This document shows positions 30,014-42,016 of a DNA stretch of 64,000 nt, piece after piece. The notes under the pieces were generated by a model that did not search any database, was not told the origin of the DNA, and worked only from the letters and a program-made list of their open reading frames with translations. The translations under genes and the position numbers were made by a program. Each line of letters starts with the position of its first letter. Position 1 is the first letter of the stretch. The DNA is from Hydrangea macrophylla (taxonomy: Eukaryota; Streptophyta; Magnoliopsida; Cornales; Hydrangeaceae): assembly GCA_033977485.1 (NCBI GenBank), contig CM066993.1:33148501-33212500 (forward strand), written 5' to 3'.

Positions 30014-32251
30014 TCACATCACTAATACAACCCGATCGAAAACATAAAAATAAAATAGAATAAAATTCCTGCTTGGGGGGAGGGGCCTCAGTCCGTCCTC
30101 CGTCGGACCGCCCGGAGTGTATGTCGGCGACGGCCTCCTCCTACCGCCCCTGCACCTTGGACCAGTCCTCGATGAGCCAGCTCCGCCTCCCCGGTACTGC
30201 ACACACAGATAAAATAAAGGCAATCAGTAAGGGAACAACAAAAAGTACAAAAACAGAGTCGAGTCAGGGACTTACCAAAGACGCCATCTGATTGGCAGCA
30301 AACTACCGCATGCCATCCATCTGTCAAGGGTAAAATCCAGGGTTAGAACCTCATAACCTTAAGGAGTGCAAGAATTAAAGACATACCCGGTGGTCTCGTG
30401 TGACGACCAAGGACTGTAGGCTAGCCACCAAAGCGTGACCCTCCTCAGCTTAACTCCAAGGAACATTGAGGACGCCCGCTGGCTGAGTAGGGTACCTACA
30501 CGTGACTCGCGGCACCTCCATCACTTGGGGATTGCCATCAGCACCTAGGACATTGACGATCCAATCCCAGGGAGGGATAGGATCAATAGTCGGAGGAGCC
30601 TATCTCCTATACATCTCGCGGAGCTGTAGGCACAAAACAAGTTAAGAAGAGAAAAATCAAAAACATAGGCAATGGATAAAAACTAAAACAATAAACTCAC
30701 CTCCAGGAGTGGGAAGTTGGGCATCAGGAAACGACCACGGTAAGCCTCGTAACCGGTCTCAGAGAGGAAATGGTCCCAAACATCAGTGCCAGCCAAGGCC
30801 GCCAATAGGGCATCACCAGAAAGGTCACTAGCATCCATCGCATGGGGATTATGAGGAACCCGATACCTGGAACCACCAACCACCTGCCGAGACACTCGCT
30901 CACCAAGGAACCACTGCCTACACTCGGTACTCTCCATCAAAAGTCGGCAAGAGGAAAGAGGTTTGACCGCTTGTATCTCCTCAGGGGCGGCATAGGTAAC
31001 GCGCTCCCAAGGCGTCCAATCAACATTAGCAGCTGTCAGTCCGGGTAGGAAGTTTCTGAGCAAAACAATCCGGTGGGCCCCATTCTTCACCCCAACAACA
31101 TCCCTCTTCCATCTCAAGCCTCGTGGGAACAGAGGCACAGGAGCCATGCCATCCTCGTCTTCGTCTGATTCATCTGCAGGGGATGGAGCTAACATCTTCA
31201 GGTACTCGAAGCTCCAAAGCTGCACAGACAAGGAGGAAAGTCAGAAAGAGTACAGAATCAAAAGCCAAGTCCAGGAATATAAAGCAAAATGCAGCACATA
31301 CCTCCCAAGCTCGCCAAAATCCCCCCGTTGATTTCACATCACCTCGGGAAACCTCACCCATGTGCTTGTAAAGATGGGCCAAGGCAGTACCGCCCCAGTC
31401 GTAAGAAGGGATCTCATCGATGGTCGCCAAACAAGAGAGAAGTCTCAAGTTCACTCGGTCATTCCGTGTCACAAAGATCGAGCAGCCGAGGACATACAGA
31501 AGATACACCCTCAAAAGCTGGGAATTGTTCAGGTTATGATCCCCTCTGCCATAAGCCCGGTAAAGCCAGCCGCAAGGAAACCAGTACCTCTCCAAATTGG
31601 GAGGAACAACCCCAATCAACATCTCTACAGCCTCAAGGTCGATCTCATAGAAATAATCCAGAATCAGGCACTTCCCGCCTACCCTCAAACCGGTGATCAT
31701 GGGGAAGTCAAAGGGCGTCATAGTCATCTCACCGAATGGCAGGTGGAAAGTATTAGTGGTGTCCCACCACCTCTTAGCCAAAGCGTAGAAATGGGCCAAA
31801 TCATTGCTGCTCTTCGAAACCAGGCGGACAAAGCCTCCGAACCCGGCATCATCAACCATCCTCTTAACGGTGGGCGAAAGCTGAGTATACCATAGGAAAG
31901 CATGAGCAAGGCTACTATGGCCTTTTAATGTCACTTCCGGCACCTGCACATACCAAAGACGACAAAACAATGCACAAAATCACTATTCATGACCCGAGGT
32001 CCAAATTCACAAAATCAACATTTGAGCACAAACTGGACTTCTAACGATCTCTAGGTGCACACTACAGCTCACAAAACTAGCACCATACATAAAAATAGTC
32101 CTAAACTGTTGAAAGTTTCACATACCAAGCTCGCTAGAGCCGCGGCCGAAAGATGATGTTGGGGGTCCCGTAAAATCAAGTCCGGGGTTTGCATCTCGGC
32201 TTTCATCCATTCCTTGGCCTTCTTAGACGGTCTCCTCGAGCTCGAAGCCAT
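30014..32251 (-). pseudogene. Antisense six-exon plant mobile domain (PMD) gene of element A
   Basis: On the minus strand the exons are 32251-32126, 31943-31302, 31219-30701, 30623-30387, 30320-30276 and 30196-30014. All introns have GT and AG ends and all fall between codons, giving 583 codons plus stop. Exon 1 starts MASSSRRPSKKAKEW. Exon 2 holds the PMD signature (RWWDTTNTFHLPFGEMTMTPFD, then ITGLRVGG). Exon 3 begins LWSFEYLKMLAP, the usual continuation. Three in-frame stops (TAG at about 30600, TAA at about 30445, TAG at about 30303), all explicable as CAG/CAA changes, truncate it after exon 3. PMD proteins occur in host silencing factors and in transposons. Introns could survive retrotransposition because they are antisense to the element's RNA. 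Confidence 0.82.
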
Positions 32252-32711
32252 GGATCTACAAAGAAAATGGAAGTCACAGTTAAACTTTCTTTTTGAAAAA
32301 TTGAGCAAACCAAAACACCAATTAAAATTCCAATTACGGGGTAGGATTACTCACCTGAGCGCGCACAAGCTGCGTTTTGGCAATTTTTGGCTCCAAAAAC
32401 ACCCCAAAATGGACAAGAATGAGCTTCAAAAGCTCAAAAACCCGAGATATACAAAGATGGAGTCCGGCCACCCAGTACCGCCGCGGCACTGCTCCCTGCG
32501 GGCCCCGCTTTGCTCCGTTTTGCTCTGTTTTGACCTATTTTGGCCTTTTTCGGCCTATTTTTGGCCCCGATCAGCCCTGGTGGCCCATTCTAGTCAAGAT
32601 TTGTCAGGTTTTACCCAAGCAGGCTAAAAGTTGTCAGAACTACCTTTGGCAGGCAGAAATTGGGAAAATTTGACTCCCGAGGACCCGAATCGGCTATTTT
32701 AGAACAACCGT
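32252..32711. other. Upstream region of the antisense PMD gene
   Basis: No gene. On the minus strand this is the 5' flank of the PMD gene. It contains a CCGCGGCACTG-type segment at about 32475 that also occurs in the LTRs of A (near 10668 and 35020), so LTR-derived sequence may have been copied here. Confidence 0.5.
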
Positions 32712-33345
32712 CGTAAGTTTTGATCAAACACGAGAGTTCCGAGAATGAATCCTGGATTCTGGCCAAGGCACTGAAAAAAATAGAAAAGAGATTCCCCGAG
32801 AACCCCACATCATCCCCCGAGGACAGAAGCAGAAAGATACCGGCTCCCGGAGGCCCCAACAGGCCCTCTTGGATTGAGCACCGCAAGATTTGATCAACCG
32901 CGAGAGATTCAGAGATGGGTCCTGGTTCTCGATCAAGAAAAGAGATTCCCCAAAAACCCCGCATCATCCCCCGAGGACAGAAGAGGGAAGATACCGGCTC
33001 CTGGAGTCCCCGACAGGCCCTCTTGGATTGAGCACCGTAAGATTTGATCAACCGCGAGAGATTCAGAGATGGGTCCTAGTTCCCGATCAAGAAAAGAGAT
33101 TCCCCGAGAACCCCGCATCATCCCCCGAGGACAGAAGAGGAAAGATACCGGCTCCCGGAGGCGCTGACAAGCCCTCTTGGATTGAGCACCGCAAGATTTG
33201 ATCAACCATGAGAGATTCAGAGATGAGTCCTGGTTCCCGATCAAGGAAAAGAGATTCCCCGAGAACCCCGCATCATCCCCCGAGGACAGAAGTAGAAAGA
33301 TACCGGCTCTCGGAGGCCCCGACCGGCCCGTAAGATTTGATCAAA
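32712..33345. repeat. 154-bp tandem repeat upstream of the antisense PMD gene, about four copies
   Basis: The marker CTCTTGGATTGAGCACCG occurs at 32866, 33020 and 33174, exactly 154 apart; a fourth copy ends near 33345 and the first is more diverged. Each unit contains TTTGATCAACCGCGAGAGAT and CATCATCCCCCGAGGACAGA. Short chance frames run through the units on both strands. The array lies 460 bases or more upstream of the PMD gene's ATG and could act as its promoter. Confidence 0.92.
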
Positions 33346-34140
33346 AGAAGCAGTTGAAGAGAGATCCTAGATCCCCAGCAGATTCAAATCTATCCTTAGC
33401 GGATTCATACACCGTCAGTTCAATCACAGTTATCCATTGTCAACTCATCATCTCGATGCAAACATCGTCTGTTCATTAATCATCATCGCTCCCATTCAAA
33501 ATATGCCATGGGGCTTCCATGTTCATCATGTGACATCTCAGGATTTCATGATCATCCCGTGACTTCTGTGTCCATCTCTTAATTTCCAGGGCTCCCGTGT
33601 CCGTCGGTTATTTGCCAAAAGGCGTCTTCGATTATAGTCCTCTGAGACCCCACACCCAATTACGTTTGCTTACGAAGCATACTTCCCAAAATTCCAGAAG
33701 TTTGCCCCCTAGACCCAGAGTCTTCTAAACCTTGATGTCCTTATCCAAGTCATCCACCACATCATAATCACAAACACTAGCACAACACCAGCCCACTCGG
33801 AGTGGCACACCCCACAGCACCTGCTCATACTAGGATCATAACACTAGACATGATAGGACTCATGACACAATCACACCCATGCATTGCATACCATCCTCAT
33901 AGCATAGCATCTGTCTGTCTCGTTGTGCATGTGTGATTTGTTCCTTTGTGCCCTGAACTACGCCCCAGTCTGATTCCCCCTGGGATACGTAGGCAGCTCA
34001 CGAAGAGCGCGACCAGCACTAGCCTCAGCATCATTGCATCTTTTGCAACACTTTTTATCCTAAATCTGTAGCCTCCAAAAAGTCCTGTCTCTTCAAAACT
34101 TTGGCACTCGCTTGCGACATGCGTTGCCTCGCAAGTTCCT
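33346..34140 (+). other. 3' non-coding region of element A
   Basis: No gene. It ends with the third CTACG/CGTAG motif of A and a conserved stretch TACGTAGGCAGCTCACGAAG that is similar in B and C just before their 3' LTRs. Confidence 0.65.
33955..33995 (+). other. CTACG/CGTAG hairpin motif, A copy 3
   Basis: CTACG at 33958-33962 pairs with CGTAG at 33988-33992; the inner TCCC pairs with GGGA around CCT. It lies about 165 bases before the polypurine tract, as in B and C. Confidence 0.65.
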
Positions 34141-34157
34141 GCCAAAGAGGGGCAAAC
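34141..34157 (+). promoter_or_regulatory. Polypurine tract of element A
   Basis: GCCAAAGAGGGGCAAAC ends at the LTR start and is shared with B and C. Confidence 0.8.
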
Positions 34158-37100
34158 TATAGACACCCCATTTTGTCGGCTATCAGATTTAAAAGACCCA
34201 TAGCTTGGTGGCTTACAATGATCATAAAAGACTCAAAAGGACTCCTGGAAATCAGCTCTATCTCTTAGAATGCTCAGATTGACCAAAATGCCCCTAAAAG
34301 CCCGAAGACTCCCAGATTTGGTACCGAAGTTCTGAAAACATGCTATGTCATAAGAAAAATGATAAAATGAGTTTTTAAGTAAAACCGGAAGAAATCATCA
34401 GCTCCCAGAGACCTCCAGAAGTTCCGAAAGTTCCCCGAAAGTCCCCGTTGACCGGTTTGACCAAGGTTTGACCAGAGTTTGACCAAGTTTGACCAAGTTT
34501 GACTGAAATCATCCGAATTCACCGGAATCATTAGAAAAGTATTAAAATGAGTTTTAAAAGAGAATCGAGCGAAAACGTCGGCTCCTGGGAGCTCCCAGAG
34601 GTTCCCAGGACTTCCCGGGAATCCCAAGTTTGACCAGTTTGACCAAGATTTGACTTTGGAATCGGGGCACCGAGACAATTTTCAAATATTTTTCATGGAT
34701 ACTAGAGGTCAATAGCTTTCCAACGGTATATCGCACATAATTCCTGGATTTAAAACGAATTTATTATGAATTTCCAAAGCCGAAAAAGGTAATCAAATCG
34801 ATTTTTATCGCGATTACCGTAAAACTTTTCAAAGTAACCTATCCCCGAACTATTTTTTATGTAAATTAGACTCCATTACCTTTCCAATGGTATATCACTA
34901 CCTCAATTTGGAGTTCGTACGCATTTTCTGTGAATTTCGGGCGAAATAAGGGCCTTTTCGCGAATACCGGAACCTCAGGGGGCCTAAATAGCATTATCTG
35001 GACGAAGGAGAAGCAGTGCTGCCGCGGCACTCCCCTCCAGAATGGTATTTTTTTGTAATTTTTCTTGGGGATTCATTTTGATTAATTAAAAATCAAAACG
35101 ACAGTTTTATGATTTCAGATGTTTGGAGCCAATGGGAATACTTTCTAAATCCCAAAACCATCCCAAGTTGGCCTATTTAAACCCCCCATTGCTCTTCATT
35201 TGGAGGGGAGTCAAATGCAAGTTTAGAGAAAGTTTGGGAGAGAAAGTTGTAGAGATAAGGTGAGAATAGAGAGAAAAGACGCTTTCTTCTTTGATTTTCA
35301 AAACAAAAGTGAGTTCTAAACTTTGTTTTTACTACATTACTCCCATTTACTTCAACATTCAATACACCCAACCACCATTTTAGTGAGCATTTAAGAGAGT
35401 GGAAGCTTCTTCCATGTCCAATGTCATTACATATGAGTGGAACACCATGCTACAAGTTCAATACTTCATGAATATCATCCATTGATCATCATCTACTCGC
35501 TTGTTTATTCATTGTTTATCTCTTCTTACCTCATTTCTCTTTTTGATTTTCTTTATTTACTTACTAGTTCATCATCATCTAAATGATGACATGAAGTTTG
35601 GGGTGAGTGAATCCTTATGAATAGTAGCTCTTGACCTTAAAAACATGTTTGATAGATGATGATCATAACTTCAATACCTCCAAGGTATCCTTGAAGTGTA
35701 TTGAAGTTATGCTCAAATAAAAATAAGTTTCTCCAACAATCTTGGAGGTTCTTGATGATGAGTTGAATGTTGGCATTTTAAGTGGTTATAATCTTTATTG
35801 AGTATTAAAAATGCACTTTCAAAACCTCTATTTCAAAACCCCCCTCAATCCCTCTCATTTTGATTTCAAGAAAGAAACCTTACTTTCCCCCAAAATCTCC
35901 AAAACAGTGAGTTAAAACAGTGAGTGAGCTGAGTTCAAAGATTTCTCTAGAACTCAATACTCAACATATAGATGCAATGCCACTTGGAAAGTCTTCCTAA
36001 CTCATTGGAGAACACCCATGATTTTTGGTTTGACTTGGAAGTATTTGAAAATGGTCCATTTGGACCCAAACATTCTGCCTCTGCTGTCACAGCAGCTTGA
36101 CTAACTTCCAACTTCTTTTTCAGAAATATTTTCTAAAAGCGGTGGTCCCAACTTATTTTTCCCTTAAACTTCAATGTCTTAGGGAACGTTCTGTATAAAA
36201 TGGGCCCCTAGATCATTCGTTTTCATTTTCTAAGACTTTTGAACATTTCAGTCGACAGTACGGACTCTGTTTCTGAGTGACCTCTGTTGTTCATATGATT
36301 TCTCTCAATCTGTGATAGTTATTAAAGATTGGCTTTTTGATTTGTATTCTACACACAATAAGGAACATCTCCATAAAAAATCATGCATTGAAAGCATTCC
36401 TAACCCCTCTTTTCCATTTTTACAAGATCATGTTACTGTTCTGTCCACTATTCACAGCAAGCACATTTTAACTTTCATTCTTTGATTTGATGCTTATATG
36501 CCTTCCAAATTAGTACATATCTTAGGAAGTAGTTCATACTACATTTTTACATATCCCATGATGATTTCATTCATTCATTCATAAACATTATAGACTTTTA
36601 AGTCATTCTAGGAATCCATGAACACAAGGCACACTACAACCTTGGCACATTCTAGATACATGCATTACATCCATGCAAGATTTGGGGCCTTCATGGCTCC
36701 TAATCTAAGAAGATTATAAGGAATGATCATGATCACACGTTCATGCTTCCCCTCGATCTAATCTTCCTTTCTCATCCGTCCCGGGGATTGAGAGGTCTTC
36801 TTTTCTCAAAAATTAACATGCATCTTACTAGTTTGCTAAGCATATTTTGATTTCTTTGTTTATTTGTTTCAATAACAATTCATGTCCCTCTTTGGATTAG
36901 GAAGTCTTGATTATTTGATACATGATTAGACGATTTTTCCTAGGTTTATTTGTGTGATTTTCACTTTACATTGTATGATAGTTGACTTAAATCTTATGAA
37001 TGATATCTTATCTTTTGATTTTCAATTTCAAGATTCTTATGTGATGTAATATACTATCATAGTATTATTTGTCGAACCAAACGTAGTATAAGATGATTAT

Positions 37101-37380
37101 TTGGATGCTAATTGAGGCCCGTCGAGAGACGGGGCGAGTTGAGGGTGTTTTAGTCGTGACAAAGGCTCCTTCCTCTCTCGTACCAAAACCCCGAACCAAG
37201 TTCTTTGGTTATGAAGGGCCGGTGCCCTTTATCCATTTGGGTGAGTCAAAATTAGGTTTCTTGGTTCCTTAAAGACCAAGTGGCGACTCTGTATCTGTTT
37301 TCAACAGACCATCTTTCCTTGATTCAAAAATCAAACAAGTTTTGAAAACATAACGAAGCGGTGGAATCCTGGTATCCACA
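34158..37380 (+). repeat. 3' LTR of element A
   Basis: It is 3,223 bp and ends GGTATCCACA, followed by the GGATT duplication. It starts TATAGACACC instead of TGTAGACACC, so the conserved terminal TG is mutated. A TATA-like box is at 35174-35181 and a perfect GNRA hairpin at 37118-37133. Confidence 0.95.
37118..37133 (+). other. LTR hairpin with GAGA loop (A, 3' LTR)
   Basis: CCCGTC and GACGGG pair perfectly around GAGA, a GNRA-type loop. Compared with CCTATC/GATAGG of B, two pairs have changed on both sides. Confidence 0.7.
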
Positions 37381-37385
37381 GGATT
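37381..37385. repeat. Target-site duplication GGATT of element A (right)
   Basis: Matches 9790-9794. Confidence 0.93.
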
Positions 37386-37804
37386 TTATGTGTTTATGTG
37401 TTTTATGTGCTAAGACTAGAATTTTCCTTTCTTTTGCATATAGAATAGGCACACACACACACTTGCATTTCATCTGTGGGCCATAGCATGTACATTTTTG
37501 CACTCTCATCATATCAATCAATATCACTACATGCATGTAGAATATAAATTCACAACATCCTCTTTCCAGTGAAGATCAAAGTAATCCAATAGTTCCTCAA
37601 ATTCCTTGCCTCCTGAAAATCAATTCTGCATGTGGACCTTTTACCTATCTCTGTTGTCTCGATTTTGTAGAAAGAGTGAAATAACTAGATCTCTTAGTAA
37701 GGACACTTCTAACCTTCTTGGGTTCATCTTTCTTGATTTAGAGGAGAATATGTTTTTGTACACATGCTATTGGGGAGTGGCGAACCCGAAGGGTCAAATG
37801 ATGC
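37386..37804 (+). other. Piece of element C between A and solo LTR D
   Basis: It continues the Tat leader: the part to about 37500 matches B at about 47895-48000 (TATAGAATAGGCACACACAC and neighbours). The rest, to 37804, has an open frame ending GSGEPEGSNDA that would continue past the solo LTR for about 21 residues to a stop at about 41261, but I cannot assign it. Confidence 0.65.
37800..37804. repeat. Target-site duplication GATGC of solo LTR D (left)
   Basis: GATGC precedes the LTR and recurs at 41183-41187. Confidence 0.9.
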
Positions 37805-40800
37805 TGTAGACACCCCAATTTTGACCGAACTATCAAACTTAGGGGGATTTATCTCTAGAATCAATGATGCAAAATGTCTTGATGATTTTCTTCAAGTTCA
37901 TCGCTTCGACTTTTCTAAAAAGCTTCAAGTTCCCAAACCTTGCTCCTAATACCCCTAGATTTGGCCAATCACTGACCATCTATCTTGAGCTCACTGGATC
38001 ATGGGTTACTTTCTAAAAAAAATAAAATAGGTTAAATAATAATAATAATAATGATATTTTCTAATAATAATTGTTTTCCATATTTTTAGATTCAAAAAGA
38101 AAAAAGAAAAATATTCTATTTGGTGACTCATATGATTAATTTAGATTTAAAATGAAAAATGTGTCTATACATACATACATATATATATATATATAAATAA
38201 GAAAAGGAAAATAATAAAAGAAAGTTTACCATGTGATTTGGAGAGTTAGAGATTTCTTGGCATATTCTTAATCCAAAGTAAATATCCAAAAAGCCCTTTG
38301 TTAGGCACTAATCTCCCATGTGCTTTGAAAATGCTCTAGAATGTTCCTTTATTCTAGCCAACTTAAATGCCTTTCAAATTCTTGGAATTACATAGAAGTG
38401 CCATGGAGAGTTAGAGACACCATAGAATATTCCTAACCCACCCCAAATTGACCTATCTACCCTTATCTTAGCCCCTAAGATAATGAAAGTCCATAAATAA
38501 AAAATAAAATAAAAAAAAAACCCATTTTCTCTCATTTTGGGGGGTCGGACACTTGAATTATATAGAGAAATATTGGGTGAGCTTTAGAGGAGAAAAATAT
38601 AGAGAGAGAAACTCTACCAAATCTCATACCCAAAATCCCACCAAAACTCTAACCAACCATCAAATCACCATCGAAGGAGCTTGAAGCTTGAGGAAAAAGA
38701 AGAGGAAAAGTTTGAGGAATTCAACATCTCTACAAGTTTTGAGAAGATCTAGAGGTGAAACCTTCAAATATATATATATATAATAATTCAATCATAATTC
38801 ATAGATCTAGGATCTTTACACATTTTCAAATCCTCTCTTCACACCTCATTTCATCACACACCACATAGAATTTGTGATTAAATCTCATGGTAGTTCATTA
38901 GCTTGGATCTAAACAAGCCTTTTCTTTATAAAATGTGAGTTGATTTTGAAGAATTGGCTCTTTTGTTGAATTTTCTTAAGAGAACTTTGATTTTAAACTT
39001 CTATTTTCCTTTTGAGACTCATAAGATTTTATGTATTCCTTTGGGTCCTTTTGAGTTCAATTCCTTAGTTTCCTATGATCCTATGATTCATATGGAGATT
39101 AAGGTAAATCATAGTCATATCTACATAGTTGGTGAGATTCAAGTCTTAACCCGTGACTTGGACCTTCTTAGTAAGAATCTTATGGAATTCTTACTATATC
39201 CCATAGAGATTTGAGTGGATTTAAATCTCATTTAGTCTCCAAGGATCATTAATTCAAGAGGGGAAGTAGGATGTCATGACTCTACATTCCTCAAGGATCA
39301 TATGTTTGAGAGAGGAATTAGATATAGATTTTTATAGTTTATATTCAATAATTCATAAAATAAGTAAGACCTTAGGATTCTCTTGCTAGGTCTCTAATTA
39401 TGAGATCTATGATAGAAATCCATTAAGGCTAAATCTATGGATCTCTCCCTATTTCATTACCTATTATAATAATCATAATCATACTTGATCCTAGTCCTCT
39501 CTAGAACCATGGATCAAGTTGGCTTCAAAATATGAACACTAATCTAACAATGGTGCAGTGAATCCTTAAACCCACTATGATCAAAGATTTTTCATTAAAT
39601 CATGGTCTAATGGAATGGGATGAGACCAATTTGAGGATGTTCATAACTCACTTAAGTACCTCTGTGATTTTTGTCTTGATGAAATTCCATGTTTAAGATA
39701 GTTTGGTCTTATGATTTCAAAGCAAGCAACTCTCTGTCCAAAATTCCAGAACACTAAGTCCGTTTTGAAATTAGTAAATCAGAACCTTAACCAAACTTCC
39801 TTGGTCTGTAATAATTATTTCTAGGTAGTTTAATGTGTTACAAAGATACTCTAAAAAGATCTAAGTATTTCTCATTTGTTTGCTATTTTTAGAAAATCAT
39901 ACAAAATCTCTGGATAGAGAGTTTCAGATTCCTGAGTGATGCCTAGTGTTTTCTTTATTCCCGGAGATCTAACCGTTCAATGTTCAATTTTCTTTTTGAG
40001 TTAAAAACTAGACTTACAGAGGTTCATCATGTCCAAAAATCACTATGATCCATCCGTTGGAAGCATGGTTTTTATATCTTTGAAAGTCGGGTCTGCTCTC
40101 TGTAATTCATGAGAAACTGTCACTATTTTGTTTAAACTTATTGATTTCAACTTAAATGGTTTCCAAAATGCCGTGGGACCCAAATCAAGTTTTGAATAAT
40201 GATAATTAAATCTAAATCCAGAGGCTAAGTAGTCCAAGTTAGTGAATTATCCATAGCTTGTGCTTATACATATCCATGCATTCATCCATGTAAATTGATA
40301 CTTGTAGTTAGGATCTAATCCTAGATTGATTTGTCCCTAATTGAACCTAGTTGTGAGTTCCTTATAATCATGTTGGGATCATACTACCTCTATATGGATA
40401 TCGCATTGGCTCCTAGTTGAGACTTGCATATCTATAGAGGTGATATGTTTTCAACTAATTAGAAGGAACCCATAAATAGGTCAATTCTTTCCATGCTTGA
40501 TAGATTTAAGCTAGAAGCTTAGGGTTGATTATTTGATATCTTTGATCAAGGCATGTGTACTAATCTTTGTTTTGTAGCACATTTGGGGTACAATTTCTCA
40601 ATCCCTTCTCTAGTTTGATGTACTTCTTTGATTTTAATTGATTTTAAACCTCATGCGCGACACCTTAGCCTAGGCTTCTTCCTTATATGAATATGTGATT
40701 AGAGTCCTTTTCTTAGGTTTTACTTTCTTGCATGCATTACATGTTTCATATTTGCGGCCAGATCCCGGGTATGTTTTCTAGTTCCCTATTTGCATATCAT

Positions 40801-41182
40801 ATTGCTTGCTACTTGAATTACGTGGCTTATGAATGATATTTTGTCGTTAGCAATTTTGCACCATTTTCAACATGCATGTGTAATGTATTATTTATATATA
40901 TGTATTAGTTGAGGGCATGTTTAGATTAATAATTCGATTAAAAAGGACGTTGAGTAGATGCCTATCACGAGATAGGATGAAAGGGGGTGTTTTAGTCCGC
41001 CGGGCTCCTTCCCCTTTCATTCCATAATCCCCGAACCTAGTTTATCTTTGGTTTCGTAAAAAATCGATTTTCTTTTAAAATGGTTTCTTAATTTCCCTTT
41101 TAAAAATTAAGTGGTGGCTCTTGGTATTTGAATTTGAAAATTTGTTTTAAATTAAAAGTGGGTCCAAACGCTGGTATCCACA
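37805..41182 (+). mobile_element. Solo LTR D of a Tat element
   Basis: A single LTR of 3,378 bp starts TGTAGACACCCC and ends GGTATCCACA. It is related to the LTRs of B throughout (TCTCTAGAATCAATGATG near the start, hairpin 40961-40976 near the end), with no internal element sequence and a 5-bp duplication on each side. This is the product of recombination between the two LTRs of a full element. An 86-residue frame at 38954-39214 looks accidental. Confidence 0.93.
40961..40976 (+). other. LTR hairpin (solo LTR D)
   Basis: CCTATC and GATAGG pair perfectly around ACGA. Confidence 0.65.
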
Positions 41183-41187
41183 GATGC
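41183..41187. repeat. Target-site duplication GATGC of solo LTR D (right)
   Basis: Matches 37800-37804. Confidence 0.9.
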
Positions 41188-41841
41188 TAGTGAGGTGATA
41201 GTGTTTGGGAATATTGATGCTGAAGCAAACGTGGATGCTCTTGGGGACCCAATAAATTGAAAATCACTTGTGACACTCCAGTTGAGACCAAGCAGAGTCT
41301 AGTCTAGTAATCGAGTCATGTGTCAAATGTCAAGTACCAAAGTTGAGTTGTGTTGTGTCAGTTTTTTGTCGAGTCTTTGTCAAAGTCTATATCAAGTCCA
41401 TCGAATCAAATGATGTAATCTACTGCTGGTTGAATAAAACGACGTTATGCCTAAATATATGTGCCTACCTGTGAATAAACGAATCGTTAACCAAGAAAAG
41501 AAAAAAAACAAAAATAAGTCACTTTTCAAATGATGGTGGAAATATTTTGTTAATAAATCTTTGAATTGAAAAGGATCCCCAAGTGATCAAAGCAAATTTT
41601 ATGCCAAATCCAAAAAGGAGTAGAGAATTGATTAAGAATTTAAAGATACTCTTGCTCAATCTTGAAAAGATGAACTTGTAACTTCGTGAAGCTTGCTCAC
41701 CACCCCCTTTTCTCAAATGCCAAACCAAAAAGATGAGCCCAACCAGTCCATAGCCATAAACTTGGTCCTTGATGATAGCTAAATACTTTAAATGAACTTC
41801 TTCTTCCAAAAAAGAAACGAAAAGAGAAAAAAGAAAAAAGA

Positions 41842-41888
41842 GCTCGCTAGGATGAAACCCGAAAGGGCGCCTAGGTAAAAGTTAGAGC
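41842..41888 (+). other. CTAGG/CCTAG hairpin with GAAA loop, C copy 1
   Basis: GCTC, CTAGG, CCC-GAAA-GGG, CCTAG, GAGC are nested with perfect pairing. Confidence 0.65.
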
Positions 41889-41968
41889 ACAAAAAAGAGA
41901 GAAAAAAACCTAAAAACAAAAAAATAAATAAATAAATAAATAAATAAAAGAAAAAAAAGTAAAAAAAA

Positions 41969-42016
41969 GCTCACTAGGATGAAAACCTGAAAGGGCGCCT
42001 AGGCAAAAGTTAGAGT
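41969..42016 (+). other. CTAGG/CCTAG hairpin with GAAA loop, C copy 2
   Basis: Same layout with CCT-GAAA-GGG (one G.U) and outer GCTC/GAGT (one G.U). Confidence 0.6.

Larger units (their letters stand above)
9795..37380 (+). mobile_element. Element A: Ty3/gypsy Tat-lineage retrotransposon, complete but nested and mutated
   Basis: It has two long LTRs, a primer-binding site, gag-pro-pol, a large 3' region with antisense genes, a polypurine tract and a 5-bp target duplication. Total span is 27,586 bp. Without the Athila-like insertion (17451-24571) and its duplicated CTCCT it is about 20.5 kb, within the size range of giant Tat elements such as Ogre. The two RNase H domains, the lack of a chromodomain and the G-patch after the protease place it in Tat. 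LTR copies differ at several per cent of sites near their start, so A is older than its insert. It is non-autonomous now because of stops and one frameshift. Confidence 0.95.

Noticed and set aside
32611..33244. Frames on both strands of 70-146 residues with repeated peptides
   Set aside because: They follow the 154-bp tandem repeat (154 is not a multiple of three, so the frames shift between units). Not genes.
41519..41809. A 96-residue minus-strand frame in element C as a possible antisense gene
   Set aside because: No similarity to the DUF7745-like or PMD proteins, no splice sites at sensible places; it is hydrophobic because of AT-rich sequence.
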